A DNA stretch of 9,374 nt, taken from positions 1 through 9,374 of the forward strand of contig DATIXG010000138.1 in assembly GCA_035518815.1 (NCBI GenBank), given 5' to 3'. Source of the DNA: AG25 sp035518815. GTDB taxonomy: Bacteria; Gemmatimonadota; Gemmatimonadetes; Gemmatimonadales; GWC2-71-9. Of this stretch, positions 1-6,120 are shown piece by piece; position 1 is the first letter of the stretch; each line of letters starts with the position of its first letter. The notes under the pieces are model-generated. The model saw nothing but the letters and a program-made list of their open reading frames with translations, was not told the origin of the DNA and searched no databases. The position numbers were made by a program, and so were the translations under genes.

Positions 1-11
1 GTGGAGGGCCG

Positions 12-278
12 ATGCGAACCAGCCGATTCACCGAAGAACAGATCGTCGCGATTCTGCAGGAGAGTGCCGCCGGCGCCAAGACGGGCGAGCTCATCCGGCG
101 GCACGGGATCTCCCGCGAAACCTTCTACAAATGGCGTCGGAAGTACGGCGGCCTCCAGGTCGACGAAGCGAAGCGGCTGCGCCTGCTGGAGGACGAGAAC
201 CGTCGACTGAAACGCGTGGTCGCGGATCAAGCGCTGAACATCCAGGTGCTGAAGGATCTCCTGGGAAAAGGCTCGTGA
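12..278 (+). CDS. IS3-family transposase OrfA (HTH DNA-binding subunit)
   Basis: This 88-residue protein carries the HTH_Tnp_1-type domain of IS3 OrfA proteins. Residues 1-45 contain the helix-turn-helix, with the FTEEQI and HGISRETFYKWR motifs. Residues about 55-85 form a leucine-zipper-like heptad stretch (LRLLEDENRRLKR onward) used for multimerisation. It binds the IS ends and, when translated through the frameshift, forms the N-terminus of the OrfAB transposase. The ATG at 12 is preceded by GGAGGG at 3-8, a good ribosome binding site. The stop TGA at 276-278 overlaps a GTG at 275, so orfB could also be started by coupling. The IS407-like assignment is by resemblance of the KWRxKYGG and ALKDLLGK-type motifs. 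Confidence 0.9.
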   Translation: MRTSRFTEEQIVAILQESAAGAKTGELIRRHGISRETFYKWRRKYGGLQVDEAKRLRLLEDENRRLKRVVADQALNIQVLKDLLGKGS

Positions 279-307
279 CCGCGCCAGCGCGGCGGCACGC
301 GGTCCAC
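263..307 (+). promoter_or_regulatory. Programmed -1 ribosomal frameshift signal of the IS
   Basis: In the orfA frame the sequence reads G GGA AAA at 263-269, a textbook X XXY YYZ slippery heptamer. A stem can form between 275-283 (GTGACCGCG) and 298-307 (CGCGGTCCAC, one bulged C at 304), starting 5 nt downstream. An alternative short stem is 279-283 with 288-292, starting 9 nt downstream. Both spacings fit known stimulators. The shift leads straight into the orfB frame. Confidence 0.8.
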
Positions 308-1126
308 GAGGCGATCGCCGCCGCGCAGCTCCCCGAGCGCCGAGCCTGTCGCTTCACGGGGTTTTCCCGCTCAACGCAGCGCTACCAGGCGCGGCGGGAT
401 GATCGCGGACTCCGGGAGGGCCTCGAGACGCTAGCGGTCCTCAAGCCACGCTGGGGCTATCGACGGTTGCACTGGCTGCTCCGGCGCGAAGGCTGGACCG
501 TGAATCGCAAGCGCGTACAGCGCGTCTATAGTGCCGCGGGCCTGCACGTGCGGCGGCGGAAGCGCAAACGGGTCAGCGTCGCCCGGATTCCTCGGCCGGT
601 CCCGGTCACGGCGAATCAGCGGTGGTCGATGGACTTTGTGCACGACACGCTCGGCGACGGCCGGGCCATTCGGATTTTCACTGTCGTGGATGACTTCACA
701 CGGCACTGTCCGCTCATCGCGGTGGATTTCGCCTTGCCCGCGAGCCGCGTGACCGAGCTGCTCGATCAGGTCGGGCGGGCGGTGCCGCTCCCACGAGCCC
801 TGGTCTGCGACAACGGGGCGGAGTTTACGAGTCAGGCGTTTGATCAGTGGGCGCACGACCGCGGGCTCGCACTGCATTTCATTCGGCCGGGTAAGCCGGT
901 GGACAATGCGTACGTCGAGAGCTTCAACGGCCGGCTGCGAGACGAATGTTTGAACGAGAGCTGGTTTACGAATCTTCGTGATGCACAGCAATCGATCGAA
1001 GCCTGGCGGATCGAGTACAACACCGCGCGACCCCATTTCAGTTTGAACGGACGAACTCCCGCAGCATTTGCGGAGGAGCATCTGGCACTGCAGCTTCACC
1101 CTAAACCCGAGAATCGGTACGAATAA
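275..1126 (+). CDS. IS3-family transposase OrfB (DDE integrase core), expressed mainly as OrfAB fusion
   Basis: OrfB is the catalytic half of the transposase. Counting from the GTG at 275 (283 residues), an HTH_21-like region lies at about residues 30-100 (KPRWGYRRLHWLLRREG), followed by the rve core. The DDE triad is visible: D120 in SMDFVHD, D179 in VCDNGAEF and E215 in AYVESFNGRLRDECL. Exactly 35 residues separate the second D from E, the IS3/retroviral DD(35)E signature. The usual product should be an OrfAB fusion of about 371 residues made by a -1 shift at 263-269. The open frame extends upstream to about 131, but that part is out of frame with orfA's domain and is not a real N-terminus. 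The GTG at 275 is a possible independent start overlapping the orfA stop. There are no internal stops, so it is apparently intact. Confidence 0.9.
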   Translation: MTAPARRHAVHEAIAAAQLPERRACRFTGFSRSTQRYQARRDDRGLREGLETLAVLKPRWGYRRLHWLLRREGWTVNRKRVQRVYSAAGLHVRRRKRKRVSVARIPRPVPVTANQRWSMDFVHDTLGDGRAIRIFTVVDDFTRHCPLIAVDFALPASRVTELLDQVGRAVPLPRALVCDNGAEFTSQAFDQWAHDRGLALHFIRPGKPVDNAYVESFNGRLRDECLNESWFTNLRDAQQSIEAWRIEYNTARPHFSLNGRTPAAFAEEHLALQLHPKPENRYE

Positions 1127-1137
1127 TTGGCGCAGCG

Positions 1138-1152
1138 ATTGGGGTCACGTCA
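1138..1152 (+). repeat. Putative right terminal inverted repeat of the IS3 element
   Basis: ATTGGGGTCACGTCA ends in CA. Its complement begins TGACGTGACCCC, resembling IS3-family termini, and it lies 12-26 bp past the orfB stop as expected. The matching left end is outside the window, so the exact boundary is inferred. Confidence 0.4.
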
Positions 1153-1166
1153 ACCGTCAGCGCCCG

Positions 1167-2843
1167 CTAGCCGCGGAGCGCTGCCGCGACGACGCCCGGG
1201 AGCCGGAACCAGCTCCCGCGCGCGTCGAGCGCCGTGAGGCGCCGGCCCAGCGCCGCGCCGCCACGGTTGCCCGGATGGTAGGCCGGCCGCGGCGCGGTCG
1301 TGAGTGGATGACGTAGCACCACCTTCTCGATTCCTTCGAGCATCGCCGTGTTGTGGACCCAGCCGACGCCGCTCTGGATGTCGGCTGGGTCCGCACCCGG
1401 ATACGCACCCCACGGCGGGCTCGAGAACGCGTAGCCCAGCCCGGCAAAACAATTCACCGCGACCGTACCGTAGCGTAGTCCGCCGATGGCTCGCTCGAGC
1501 GCTCCTGCCAGGTCGGGATCCCTCTCCGTCGCCCGAGGGGCGACCAGCGTCGCATTCAGCGTGCCCCAGAGCCTCGTGTTCGCAAGCTCGACCGCCTTGT
1601 CGAGGAACTCCACGGGGTCGGTCGCGGGCAGGGCAGTCTCGAACAGCACGGGACAGAACGATTCACGGCGGAAGCCCTCGTCCTGCCCAGCGGGGTCGAG
1701 GTTGGGACAGAAGGCCCACGGCAGCGTCCCGCCGCTCGTTGCGCCGATCCGCCGCACGTCCGGTCGGCCGCGCGTGAAGCGCTCGCAGCGCTCCTCGGCG
1801 CCCGGGTAGTAGGGGACGCGCGGCGCCGCTCGCGCGAATGCCGCCTCGAGGGCCGCGAGGAACGCCGCGCGCTGCGCCCAGCCGCTCGCCGTCACCACGA
1901 CTTTGGCCGCGTTGCAGTCGAATGACGCATTGTAGGTGAGCGCGCCCGCGACGTCCCGAGCCTGGTGGGTCAGCTCGCGGTCACTGTATTCGCCGGGCAC
2001 GACGATCACCGGCGAGACATTGCCCAGCTCGGCGGTGATCGGCTTCGTGAGCCGAGGTCGGATGCGATTGTACGTCGCGTCGGAGCCCGTGATGTGCACC
2101 TCGCTGACGAGGGGATGCTCGACGAGATACGCTCCCTCTTCTCCGCCGCCGTACAGGATTGCGAGAAACCCCCGGGCGATGAGTTGCGCGAACGCCCGCT
2201 CGAGAAATGGGCCGAGGTAGGCGTTCACGGGATTCATTTTCAGGGCGCAGACCTTGCCCTCGTTGAACAGCTTCGTGATCACGTCCTGCGCCGCGATGGC
2301 GTTGACGTTCCCGGCACCGAGGATGGCCACGACGCGACCCTCGTGATCGGGCGAGTGATAGAAGCGTGCGCGCGATGCATCCCGCAGGCGCACATCGATG
2401 TGGAGCCCGCGAAACAGCACGGCGTCGAGGGCGTTCGTCGGGAAGACCCGGGTCGTGAAACCGCCGTCCGGCGTCGGGACCATGGGGCCGAAGAGGGTGT
2501 CACCGCGCCGCGCTAGAGCAGTGAGCGATCGCTCGATCAGCCGCAGGTGCCGGACGACGATCCAGGGACCGAGGCACCACTCTTCCGCCACGAGCGGGCT
2601 GTCCATGGGGATGCCTTTGGCGGCGCACGCCGCGGCCACGCTCTCGGCGGCGACCGCGAGATAGCCGTCGCGCATGGCGCGCACGAGCGCGGTGCGAGCA
2701 GCGAAGGACAATTGGGTGAAACGGCGGGCGTTGTCCGCGAGGCGCGCGAGCGCCCGGTCGACCTGCTTGGGCGGTGTCGGTGGCGGCGCGGTCGACTGGG
2801 CTGAGGGGTTCTGGAAGGGGTTCGAGGATTTCATTGCATTCAT
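1167..2843 (-). CDS. Aldehyde dehydrogenase-superfamily protein
   Basis: This cytoplasmic NAD(P)-dependent aldehyde or acyl-CoA dehydrogenase-type protein is about 558 residues from the ATG at 2843. Superfamily landmarks occur in order: a Rossmann segment with VVAILGAGNVNAIAAQD and the Lys of ALKMNP, a GSD turn in HITGSDATYN, the general base E272 in AELGNVSPVIV, the candidate nucleophile C310 in NASFDCNAAK, and the cofactor Glu region in GFRRESFCPVLF. The C-terminal part has SPPWGAYPGADP followed by SGVGWVHNT. ELGN and FDCNAAK differ from the usual ELGGK and GQxC, so it belongs to a divergent, substrate-unassigned branch; its length exceeds the usual 480-500. An in-frame TTG at 2861 and an ATG at 2834 are alternative starts. 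I prefer 2843 because GGGACCGGG lies directly upstream. The N-terminal 30 residues are Pro/Ser/Ala-rich and look disordered. The stop is about 15 bp from the IS end, and the gene is not interrupted. Confidence 0.85.
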   Translation of the reverse strand: MNAMKSSNPFQNPSAQSTAPPPTPPKQVDRALARLADNARRFTQLSFAARTALVRAMRDGYLAVAAESVAAACAAKGIPMDSPLVAEEWCLGPWIVVRHLRLIERSLTALARRGDTLFGPMVPTPDGGFTTRVFPTNALDAVLFRGLHIDVRLRDASRARFYHSPDHEGRVVAILGAGNVNAIAAQDVITKLFNEGKVCALKMNPVNAYLGPFLERAFAQLIARGFLAILYGGGEEGAYLVEHPLVSEVHITGSDATYNRIRPRLTKPITAELGNVSPVIVVPGEYSDRELTHQARDVAGALTYNASFDCNAAKVVVTASGWAQRAAFLAALEAAFARAAPRVPYYPGAEERCERFTRGRPDVRRIGATSGGTLPWAFCPNLDPAGQDEGFRRESFCPVLFETALPATDPVEFLDKAVELANTRLWGTLNATLVAPRATERDPDLAGALERAIGGLRYGTVAVNCFAGLGYAFSSPPWGAYPGADPADIQSGVGWVHNTAMLEGIEKVVLRHPLTTAPRPAYHPGNRGGAALGRRLTALDARGSWFRLPGVVAAALRG

Positions 2844-2985
2844 CCCGGTCCCACTCGCCAACCAGTTGCCCGGCGTGCACGACGCATTGGAAGGTGCGTT
2901 GATTGGTGGATTGCGTCTGCTTGGGAGTCCGCAGTTAGCGCGTGCGCTCCTTTAGGGCTCTGGGGACTCAGTGGCCTGAGGTTGG

Positions 2986-3003
2986 AACATGTTACCATAC
3001 AAT
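2986..3003 (+). promoter_or_regulatory. Candidate -10 box (TACAAT) with adjacent palindrome AACATGTT
   Basis: TACAAT at 2998-3003 is one base from the sigma-70 -10 consensus. A perfect 8-bp palindrome at 2986-2993 lies in the spacer and could be an operator. No good -35 hexamer is present at 16-18 bp. The leader to the small gene would be about 80 nt. Confidence 0.25.
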
Positions 3004-3018
3004 TGTGATCGAGCAAGG

Positions 3019-3043
3019 CCGAGGGCAAAGGATTCGAACCCCT
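3019..3043 (-). other. tRNA 3'-end-like fragment (T arm), possible att-site remnant
   Basis: On the minus strand the stretch reads AGGGGTTCGAATCCTTT. This is a 7-nt T loop, TTCGAAT, matching the tRNA consensus, closed by a 5-pair stem with two G-U pairs. GCCCTCG follows in the position of the acceptor 3' strand. No matching 5' acceptor (CGAGGGC), D arm or anticodon arm is found in the preceding 60 nt, so it is not a complete tRNA. Fragments like this are left where integrative elements recombine at tRNA 3' ends. Chance resemblance cannot be excluded. Confidence 0.35.
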
Positions 3044-3092
3044 AGAGAATAGCGGCCGCCCGGCGGCTCAAGCGCAGGGAGGAAACGTGTTG

Positions 3093-3482
3093 ATGGACGC
3101 TAGATCCGCTGTCTTCTTCCTGACGCTCCTACTCGGAGCCGGATGTGCGCGGATTCAAAAAAAGGTCGACCTGACACCCCACACCTTCCCAGAGAACACG
3201 GATGTCCGCATCTGGTGCCACGGCAAGGCATCTAGGTGGCGAGCTGTGACCATCACGGAAGACTCGGTCATCGGCAAGTGTCAGCAGGGTTGCAAGTCGG
3301 TTCACCTATCCGACTGGTATCCTGATCGACGCGTGAGCATTCCATTAGCGTCGATCGACTCCATTCTAGTCGGCGACCCTACGCCGCTAACAAGAGAACA
3401 GAAACGCGAGCAGTTCTACAACGGCCTCGCTGCAGCCGCCCTTATCGCGCTTTTTCTCTACGTGTTTGCTACGCACGATTGA
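3093..3482 (+). CDS. Small hypothetical exported or lipoprotein with C-terminal hydrophobic segment
   Basis: I do not recognise the family. From the ATG at 3093 it encodes 129 residues. Residues 5-17 are hydrophobic and lead to LLGAGC with Cys18, a signal peptide with an imperfect lipobox (Gly at -3). The middle region has the phrases VRIWCHGKASRWRAVTITED and SIPLASIDSILVGDPTPLT. This resembles small repeated lipoprotein-like hypotheticals I associate with Gemmatimonadota (recollection, not a search). The last 22 residues contain a probable membrane helix (LAAAALIALFLYVF). GGAGG at 3078-3082 is 10 nt before the ATG. GTG at 3087 (4 nt) and TTG at 3090 (7 nt) are in-frame alternatives. Base composition is visibly less GC-rich than the neighbours, suggesting acquisition. 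It converges on the transpeptidase gene, and its stop TGA (3480-3482) lies inside an inverted-repeat arm. Confidence 0.6.
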   Translation: MDARSAVFFLTLLLGAGCARIQKKVDLTPHTFPENTDVRIWCHGKASRWRAVTITEDSVIGKCQQGCKSVHLSDWYPDRRVSIPLASIDSILVGDPTPLTREQKREQFYNGLAAAALIALFLYVFATHD

Positions 3483-3643
3483 TTGGACATGCCCGTTGGT
3501 CTGGACGCCGATCACCGCTTTCAATGCGACTGCCCAGATATGCGTGCGCAGCATTCCGCGTGTAGTGACCCCGATTGGACGAGGACACCCCGCGGCTGGG
3601 TGCGCACTCGGGTACGCGCCCCACGGCGGCGTCTCCAATCAAT
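3478..3643. repeat. 166-bp structured region bounded by inverted repeat over both stop codons
   Basis: The left arm ATTGATTGGACATGCC (3478-3493) and the complement of the right arm, ATTGATTGGAGACGCC (3628-3643), match at 14 of 16 positions, the first 10 perfectly. The stop codon of the small gene (3480-3482) and that of the transpeptidase (minus strand, 3639-3641) occupy the same place in the two arms. A third GATTGGAC lies at 3573-3580. It pairs with TCCAATC at 3634-3640 and encloses a GC-rich hairpin (TGGG-T-GCGC at 3597-3605 against GCGCCCCA at 3616-3623). No T-tract follows on either strand, so a simple intrinsic terminator is not clear. It could be a bidirectional terminator, a recombination site or a repeat-element remnant. 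Confidence 0.6.
3550..3629 (-). pseudogene. Eroded fragment resembling the 3' coding end of the aldehyde dehydrogenase
   Basis: Positions 3593-3629 match 1382-1418 (inside the dehydrogenase gene) at 33 of 37 bases, in the same orientation and codon phase. On the minus strand this reads PPWGAYPSAHPA against PPWGAYPGADPA; two of the four differences are synonymous. A weaker match lies 43 bp further in both copies (AGCAT then CGTGTxGTG, around 3550-3571 and 1339-1360), with small indels. The part between is unrelated, and there is no start codon or domain, so it would be a dead fragment. The alternative is a repeat element that happens to share this string. Confidence 0.4.
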
Positions 3644-5465
3644 ATCCTGCGGCGCCACCCCCGCGCCGCGGGTCGGCGACGCCTACCCATCCGCCAGCGA
3701 CGCGCCCGATCGCGTTGACACCCGTCTTGTAACGCCACCACTCGATCTTGTAGCCCATCGCGGCGAGGGAGTCGGCGGTCGCAGTGGGGAAACCGTTGTT
3801 CTCGAGGTAGAGGATGTCGGGCAGCCCCTGCTGATGCAGTCGCGGCGCGGCGACGGCCTCGCCGAGCGGCATGCCCTGATCGACGACGTTGGTCAACACC
3901 TGATAGACGGCGGTCGTGATCCGGGACCCGCCCGGCGTGCCCACCACGAGGAGCAGCTGACCGGCCGAGTCCACGACGATCGTCGGAGTCATGGCCGAGA
4001 GCATGCGTTTGCCCGGTGCGATCGCGTTCGCGGCGCTCTGCACCAGGCCGTACAGGTTGGGTCTCCCCGGCGCCGACGTGAAATCGTCCATCTCGTCGTT
4101 CAGGAGGAACCCGGCGCCGGTCACGGTGACCGCGCTCCCGAAATCGTTGTTGAGCGTGGTGGTGCACGCCACGGCGTTGCCGTCCCCGTCCACTACGGAG
4201 TAGTGCGTGGTTTCCGTTCCTTCGGAGCGGATCGCCGGATTGACGGGCGTGGGCGTCGCGCGGTCGGGGTCGATGCTCTGGCGCAGCTCGGCGGCGTAGG
4301 CCTTGGAGAGCAGCCGGTCGAGCGGCGCGGTGACGAAATCCGGGTCGCCGAGGAAGGCGTTCCGGTCCATGAACGCGCGGCGCATCGCTTCCGCCTCGAG
4401 GTGCATGAGGGCCGTGCTGCCGAAGGGCGGGAGCGTGGGATAGCCCTCCATGATGTTCAGGATTTCGGCGAGGGTGACACCGCCGCCACTCGGGAGCGGC
4501 ATGGTGTACACCGTGTCGCGCCGGTACACGATCCGGAGCGGCTCGCGCCATTTGGGCTGATAGCGGGCGAGGTCCTCCTTCGTGACCAGGCCGCCTCCCC
4601 GTTTCATCTCCGCCACGATCAGTTTCGCGATCGAGCCGCGGTAGAATGCCGCTGGACCGCTGTCGGCAATGAGCTGCAAAGTGCGGGCGAGGTCGGCCTG
4701 GACGAACGGCCGGCCGGGGGGGAGCGGACCGCTGTCCGGGGCCAGGAACTGCGCGCGAGAGGCGGGGAAGAGGACCAGCCGGTGCGCTTCGAGCCCGATG
4801 TTCTTGCTGCGCATTTCATCGAGGGTGTGGCCGTCCCGCGCGAGCTTCGCCGCGGGCGCGATGAGATCCGCCCAGGGGAGGCGGCCGAATCGTTTGTGCG
4901 CCTCGAACATCCCCGCGACGCTCCCGGGCACGCCGACCGAGAGATGCCCCGTGAGCGAGCTCGCCGAGACGTTGCCCGCGGAGTCGACGTACATGTCGGC
5001 GCGCGCGCGGGCGGGCGCGACCTCGCGATAGTCGAGGGCATGCACTGCGCCGTCCTTCAGGCGGATCACCATGAACCCGCCCCCGCCGATATTGCCCGCG
5101 ACCGGCTGGACCACCGCCAGCGCGAACCCCACGGCGACCGCCGCGTCGATGGCGTTCCCGCCGCGCTGGAGGACGTCGGCTCCCACCGCGCTCGCCAGCT
5201 CGTGAGCCGAGGCGACCATCGCGTGCGCGCTCTGCGTGACGCTGACGCGGCTTGAGAGCGGCCACTCGGCAGAGATCCCGGGGCGTGGGGCCAGCGCGGC
5301 AGCAATGGGCGGGGTGGAGTCAGGAGCTGATGGACTGGGCGTCGGGGCGGCGGCTGGGGCGGGCACGCTGGCGACGGGCGTCGCGCGCTTGGCGCTGCCG
5401 CACGAGGCGAGCAGCGCCAGGGACAGCGGCAGGAGCAGCGGTTTGCAAACAGACGATATGCGCAT
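3639..5465 (-). CDS. ggt: Gamma-glutamyltranspeptidase (glutathione hydrolase), predicted lipoprotein
   Basis: This Ntn-hydrolase cleaves the gamma-glutamyl bond of glutathione and related peptides, or transfers the glutamyl group, outside the cytoplasm. From the ATG at 5465 it has 608 residues. A lipoprotein signal ends in LALLASC (Cys22), followed by a Pro/Ala/Ser-rich linker to about residue 60. The large-subunit core contains LQRGGNAIDAAVA, GGGGFMVI and DYREVAP. The autoprocessing site is ETTHYSVVDGDGNAV, with Thr419 as the predicted nucleophile and new N-terminus of the small subunit. LNDEMDDF, the oxyanion-type GTPGGSRI and the C-terminal ADPRR...GAAGY complete the fold, so it appears full length and active. 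A GTG at 5486 in the same frame has a GAGG 7 nt upstream and would add seven residues; the ATG gives the more typical signal peptide. The stop lies in the inverted repeat shared with the small plus-strand gene. Confidence 0.93.
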   Translation of the reverse strand: MRISSVCKPLLLPLSLALLASCGSAKRATPVASVPAPAAAPTPSPSAPDSTPPIAAALAPRPGISAEWPLSSRVSVTQSAHAMVASAHELASAVGADVLQRGGNAIDAAVAVGFALAVVQPVAGNIGGGGFMVIRLKDGAVHALDYREVAPARARADMYVDSAGNVSASSLTGHLSVGVPGSVAGMFEAHKRFGRLPWADLIAPAAKLARDGHTLDEMRSKNIGLEAHRLVLFPASRAQFLAPDSGPLPPGRPFVQADLARTLQLIADSGPAAFYRGSIAKLIVAEMKRGGGLVTKEDLARYQPKWREPLRIVYRRDTVYTMPLPSGGGVTLAEILNIMEGYPTLPPFGSTALMHLEAEAMRRAFMDRNAFLGDPDFVTAPLDRLLSKAYAAELRQSIDPDRATPTPVNPAIRSEGTETTHYSVVDGDGNAVACTTTLNNDFGSAVTVTGAGFLLNDEMDDFTSAPGRPNLYGLVQSAANAIAPGKRMLSAMTPTIVVDSAGQLLLVVGTPGGSRITTAVYQVLTNVVDQGMPLGEAVAAPRLHQQGLPDILYLENNGFPTATADSLAAMGYKIEWWRYKTGVNAIGRVAGGWVGVADPRRGGGAAGY

Positions 5466-5548
5466 GTTCACACAATTTAGGGTCACGGGCTGGCCTCGCG
5501 CAGCAGTCGCGTGCCACCTTGCGCCCCCTTAACCGCCGAGCCGATCAT
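5466..5548. promoter_or_regulatory. Divergent promoter region between transpeptidase and Uma2 genes
   Basis: These 83 bp must carry the promoters of both divergent genes. On the minus strand a TAAATT (5479-5474), an imperfect -10, lies so close to the ATG at 5465 that a transcript from it would be nearly leaderless. No clear -35 or ribosome binding site is seen for the Uma2 gene. Confidence 0.35.
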
Positions 5549-6100
5549 ATGGGTATGGCTGCGTCGACGTACTACAGCGCCGAGATGGTGCGGGCGCTCC
5601 CCGAGGACGGAAAGCGCTACGAGACGGTGCACGGGGAGCTGCTCGTGACCCCGTCGCCGCGACTCCCTCACCAGTACGTGGTTACCGAGCTCACGGTCCG
5701 AATCGCCAACTACCTTTCCGCACATCCCGTGGGCCGAGTTCTGATCTCGCCGGCCGACATCTCCTGGGGGCGGGAGGACGTTCTCGTGCAGCCCGACCTG
5801 TTCGTTGTTTCGAGAGAGGAAGCTCGGACCAACGACTGGGCGCAGTTGAGAACGCTCTTGCTCGCGGTCGAGGTCCTGAGCCCGTCCACCGGTCGCGCGG
5901 ACCGTTTCACCAAGCGCAGACTCTATCAGGAATTCGGCGTGCCTACCTACTGGATCATCGATATAGAGGCTCGCGCGGCCGAGGTGTGGACCCCCGACGC
6001 CACGTTCCCGACGGTCGAACGGGAACGGTTGGTGTGGCATCCCGGGGGGGCGCGGGACGCGCTGGCGATCGAGCTCTCGGATCTCCTGCCGACGCGCTGA
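5549..6100 (+). CDS. Uma2-family (DUF820) PD-(D/E)XK endonuclease-like protein
   Basis: This 183-residue protein has the layout of Uma2/DUF820 proteins, which adopt a restriction-endonuclease-like fold. YETVHGELLVTPSP lies near residues 30-43. The core acidic residues follow: D83 in VQPDLFVV and E108 in AVEVLSPST. DRFTKRRLYQEFGVPTYWIID comes next, with K122 close to the active site. All expected residues are present, so it may be catalytically competent. The biological role of this family is not settled; its members are often numerous in cyanobacteria and other environmental bacteria. The open frame extends upstream over the transpeptidase promoter, but the first sensible start is the ATG at 5549 (a second ATG is at 5555). 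It stands alone, 46 bp before the antitoxin gene on the same strand. Confidence 0.85.
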   Translation: MGMAASTYYSAEMVRALPEDGKRYETVHGELLVTPSPRLPHQYVVTELTVRIANYLSAHPVGRVLISPADISWGREDVLVQPDLFVVSREEARTNDWAQLRTLLLAVEVLSPSTGRADRFTKRRLYQEFGVPTYWIIDIEARAAEVWTPDATFPTVERERLVWHPGGARDALAIELSDLLPTR

Positions 6101-6120
6101 AGTAGGATCTCTACCAAATC

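Larger units (their letters stand above)
1..1152 (+). mobile_element. IS3-family insertion sequence (IS407-like), left end outside window
   Basis: The segment holds the two overlapping reading frames typical of IS3 elements: a small HTH protein (orfA) and a DDE integrase-core protein (orfB) in the -1 frame. The probable right terminus is near 1152. The outward reading TGACGTGACCCCAAT (complement of 1138-1152) has the TG start and the C-rich run common at IS3 ends. Its left partner is not in the window, because position 1 is already only 11 bp from the orfA start, so the inverted repeats and target duplication cannot be checked. Both frames are open and the catalytic residues are present, so the element may be functional. 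The group assignment rests on protein style only. Confidence 0.85.
2844..3092. other. Intergenic region with divergent start sites, lower GC
   Basis: About 250 bp separate the start of the minus-strand dehydrogenase from the start of the plus-strand small gene. I see no ORF with coding support. It contains an 8-bp palindrome AACATGTT (2986-2993) followed by a -10-like TACAAT (2998-3003) pointing toward the small gene, with no convincing -35 box. It also holds a tRNA T-arm-like fragment (3019-3043). It is more AT-rich than its flanks around 2980-3010. Promoters for both genes presumably lie here. Confidence 0.5.

Noticed and set aside
131..274. Upstream extension of the orfB frame
   Set aside because: This part overlaps orfA's conserved coding region in another frame and shows no transposase features; orfB is reached by frameshift near 269 or from GTG 275.
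3019..3105. A complete tRNA gene on the minus strand
   Set aside because: Only the T arm and an acceptor-like 3' strand are seen; no D arm, anticodon stem-loop or pairing 5' acceptor strand could be found.
3387..3638. 83-residue minus-strand ORF following the transpeptidase stop
   Set aside because: It overlaps the 3' end of the small plus-strand gene and has no start context; its only notable part is the PPWGAYP string, better explained as a fragment or repeat.
3590..3640. Classical Rho-independent terminator
   Set aside because: A GC-rich hairpin exists, but no T-run follows on either strand, so intrinsic termination is unsupported.
3478..3643. Integron attC site
   Set aside because: The arms fold, but neither the GTTRRRY nor RYYYAAC core is present at the expected ends, and no integrase gene is in the window.
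3483..5255. 590-residue open frame on the plus strand opposite the transpeptidase gene
   Set aside because: It is the antisense shadow of a complete, motif-rich transpeptidase in high-GC DNA; its translation is low-complexity Arg/Gly/Glu-rich with no domain.
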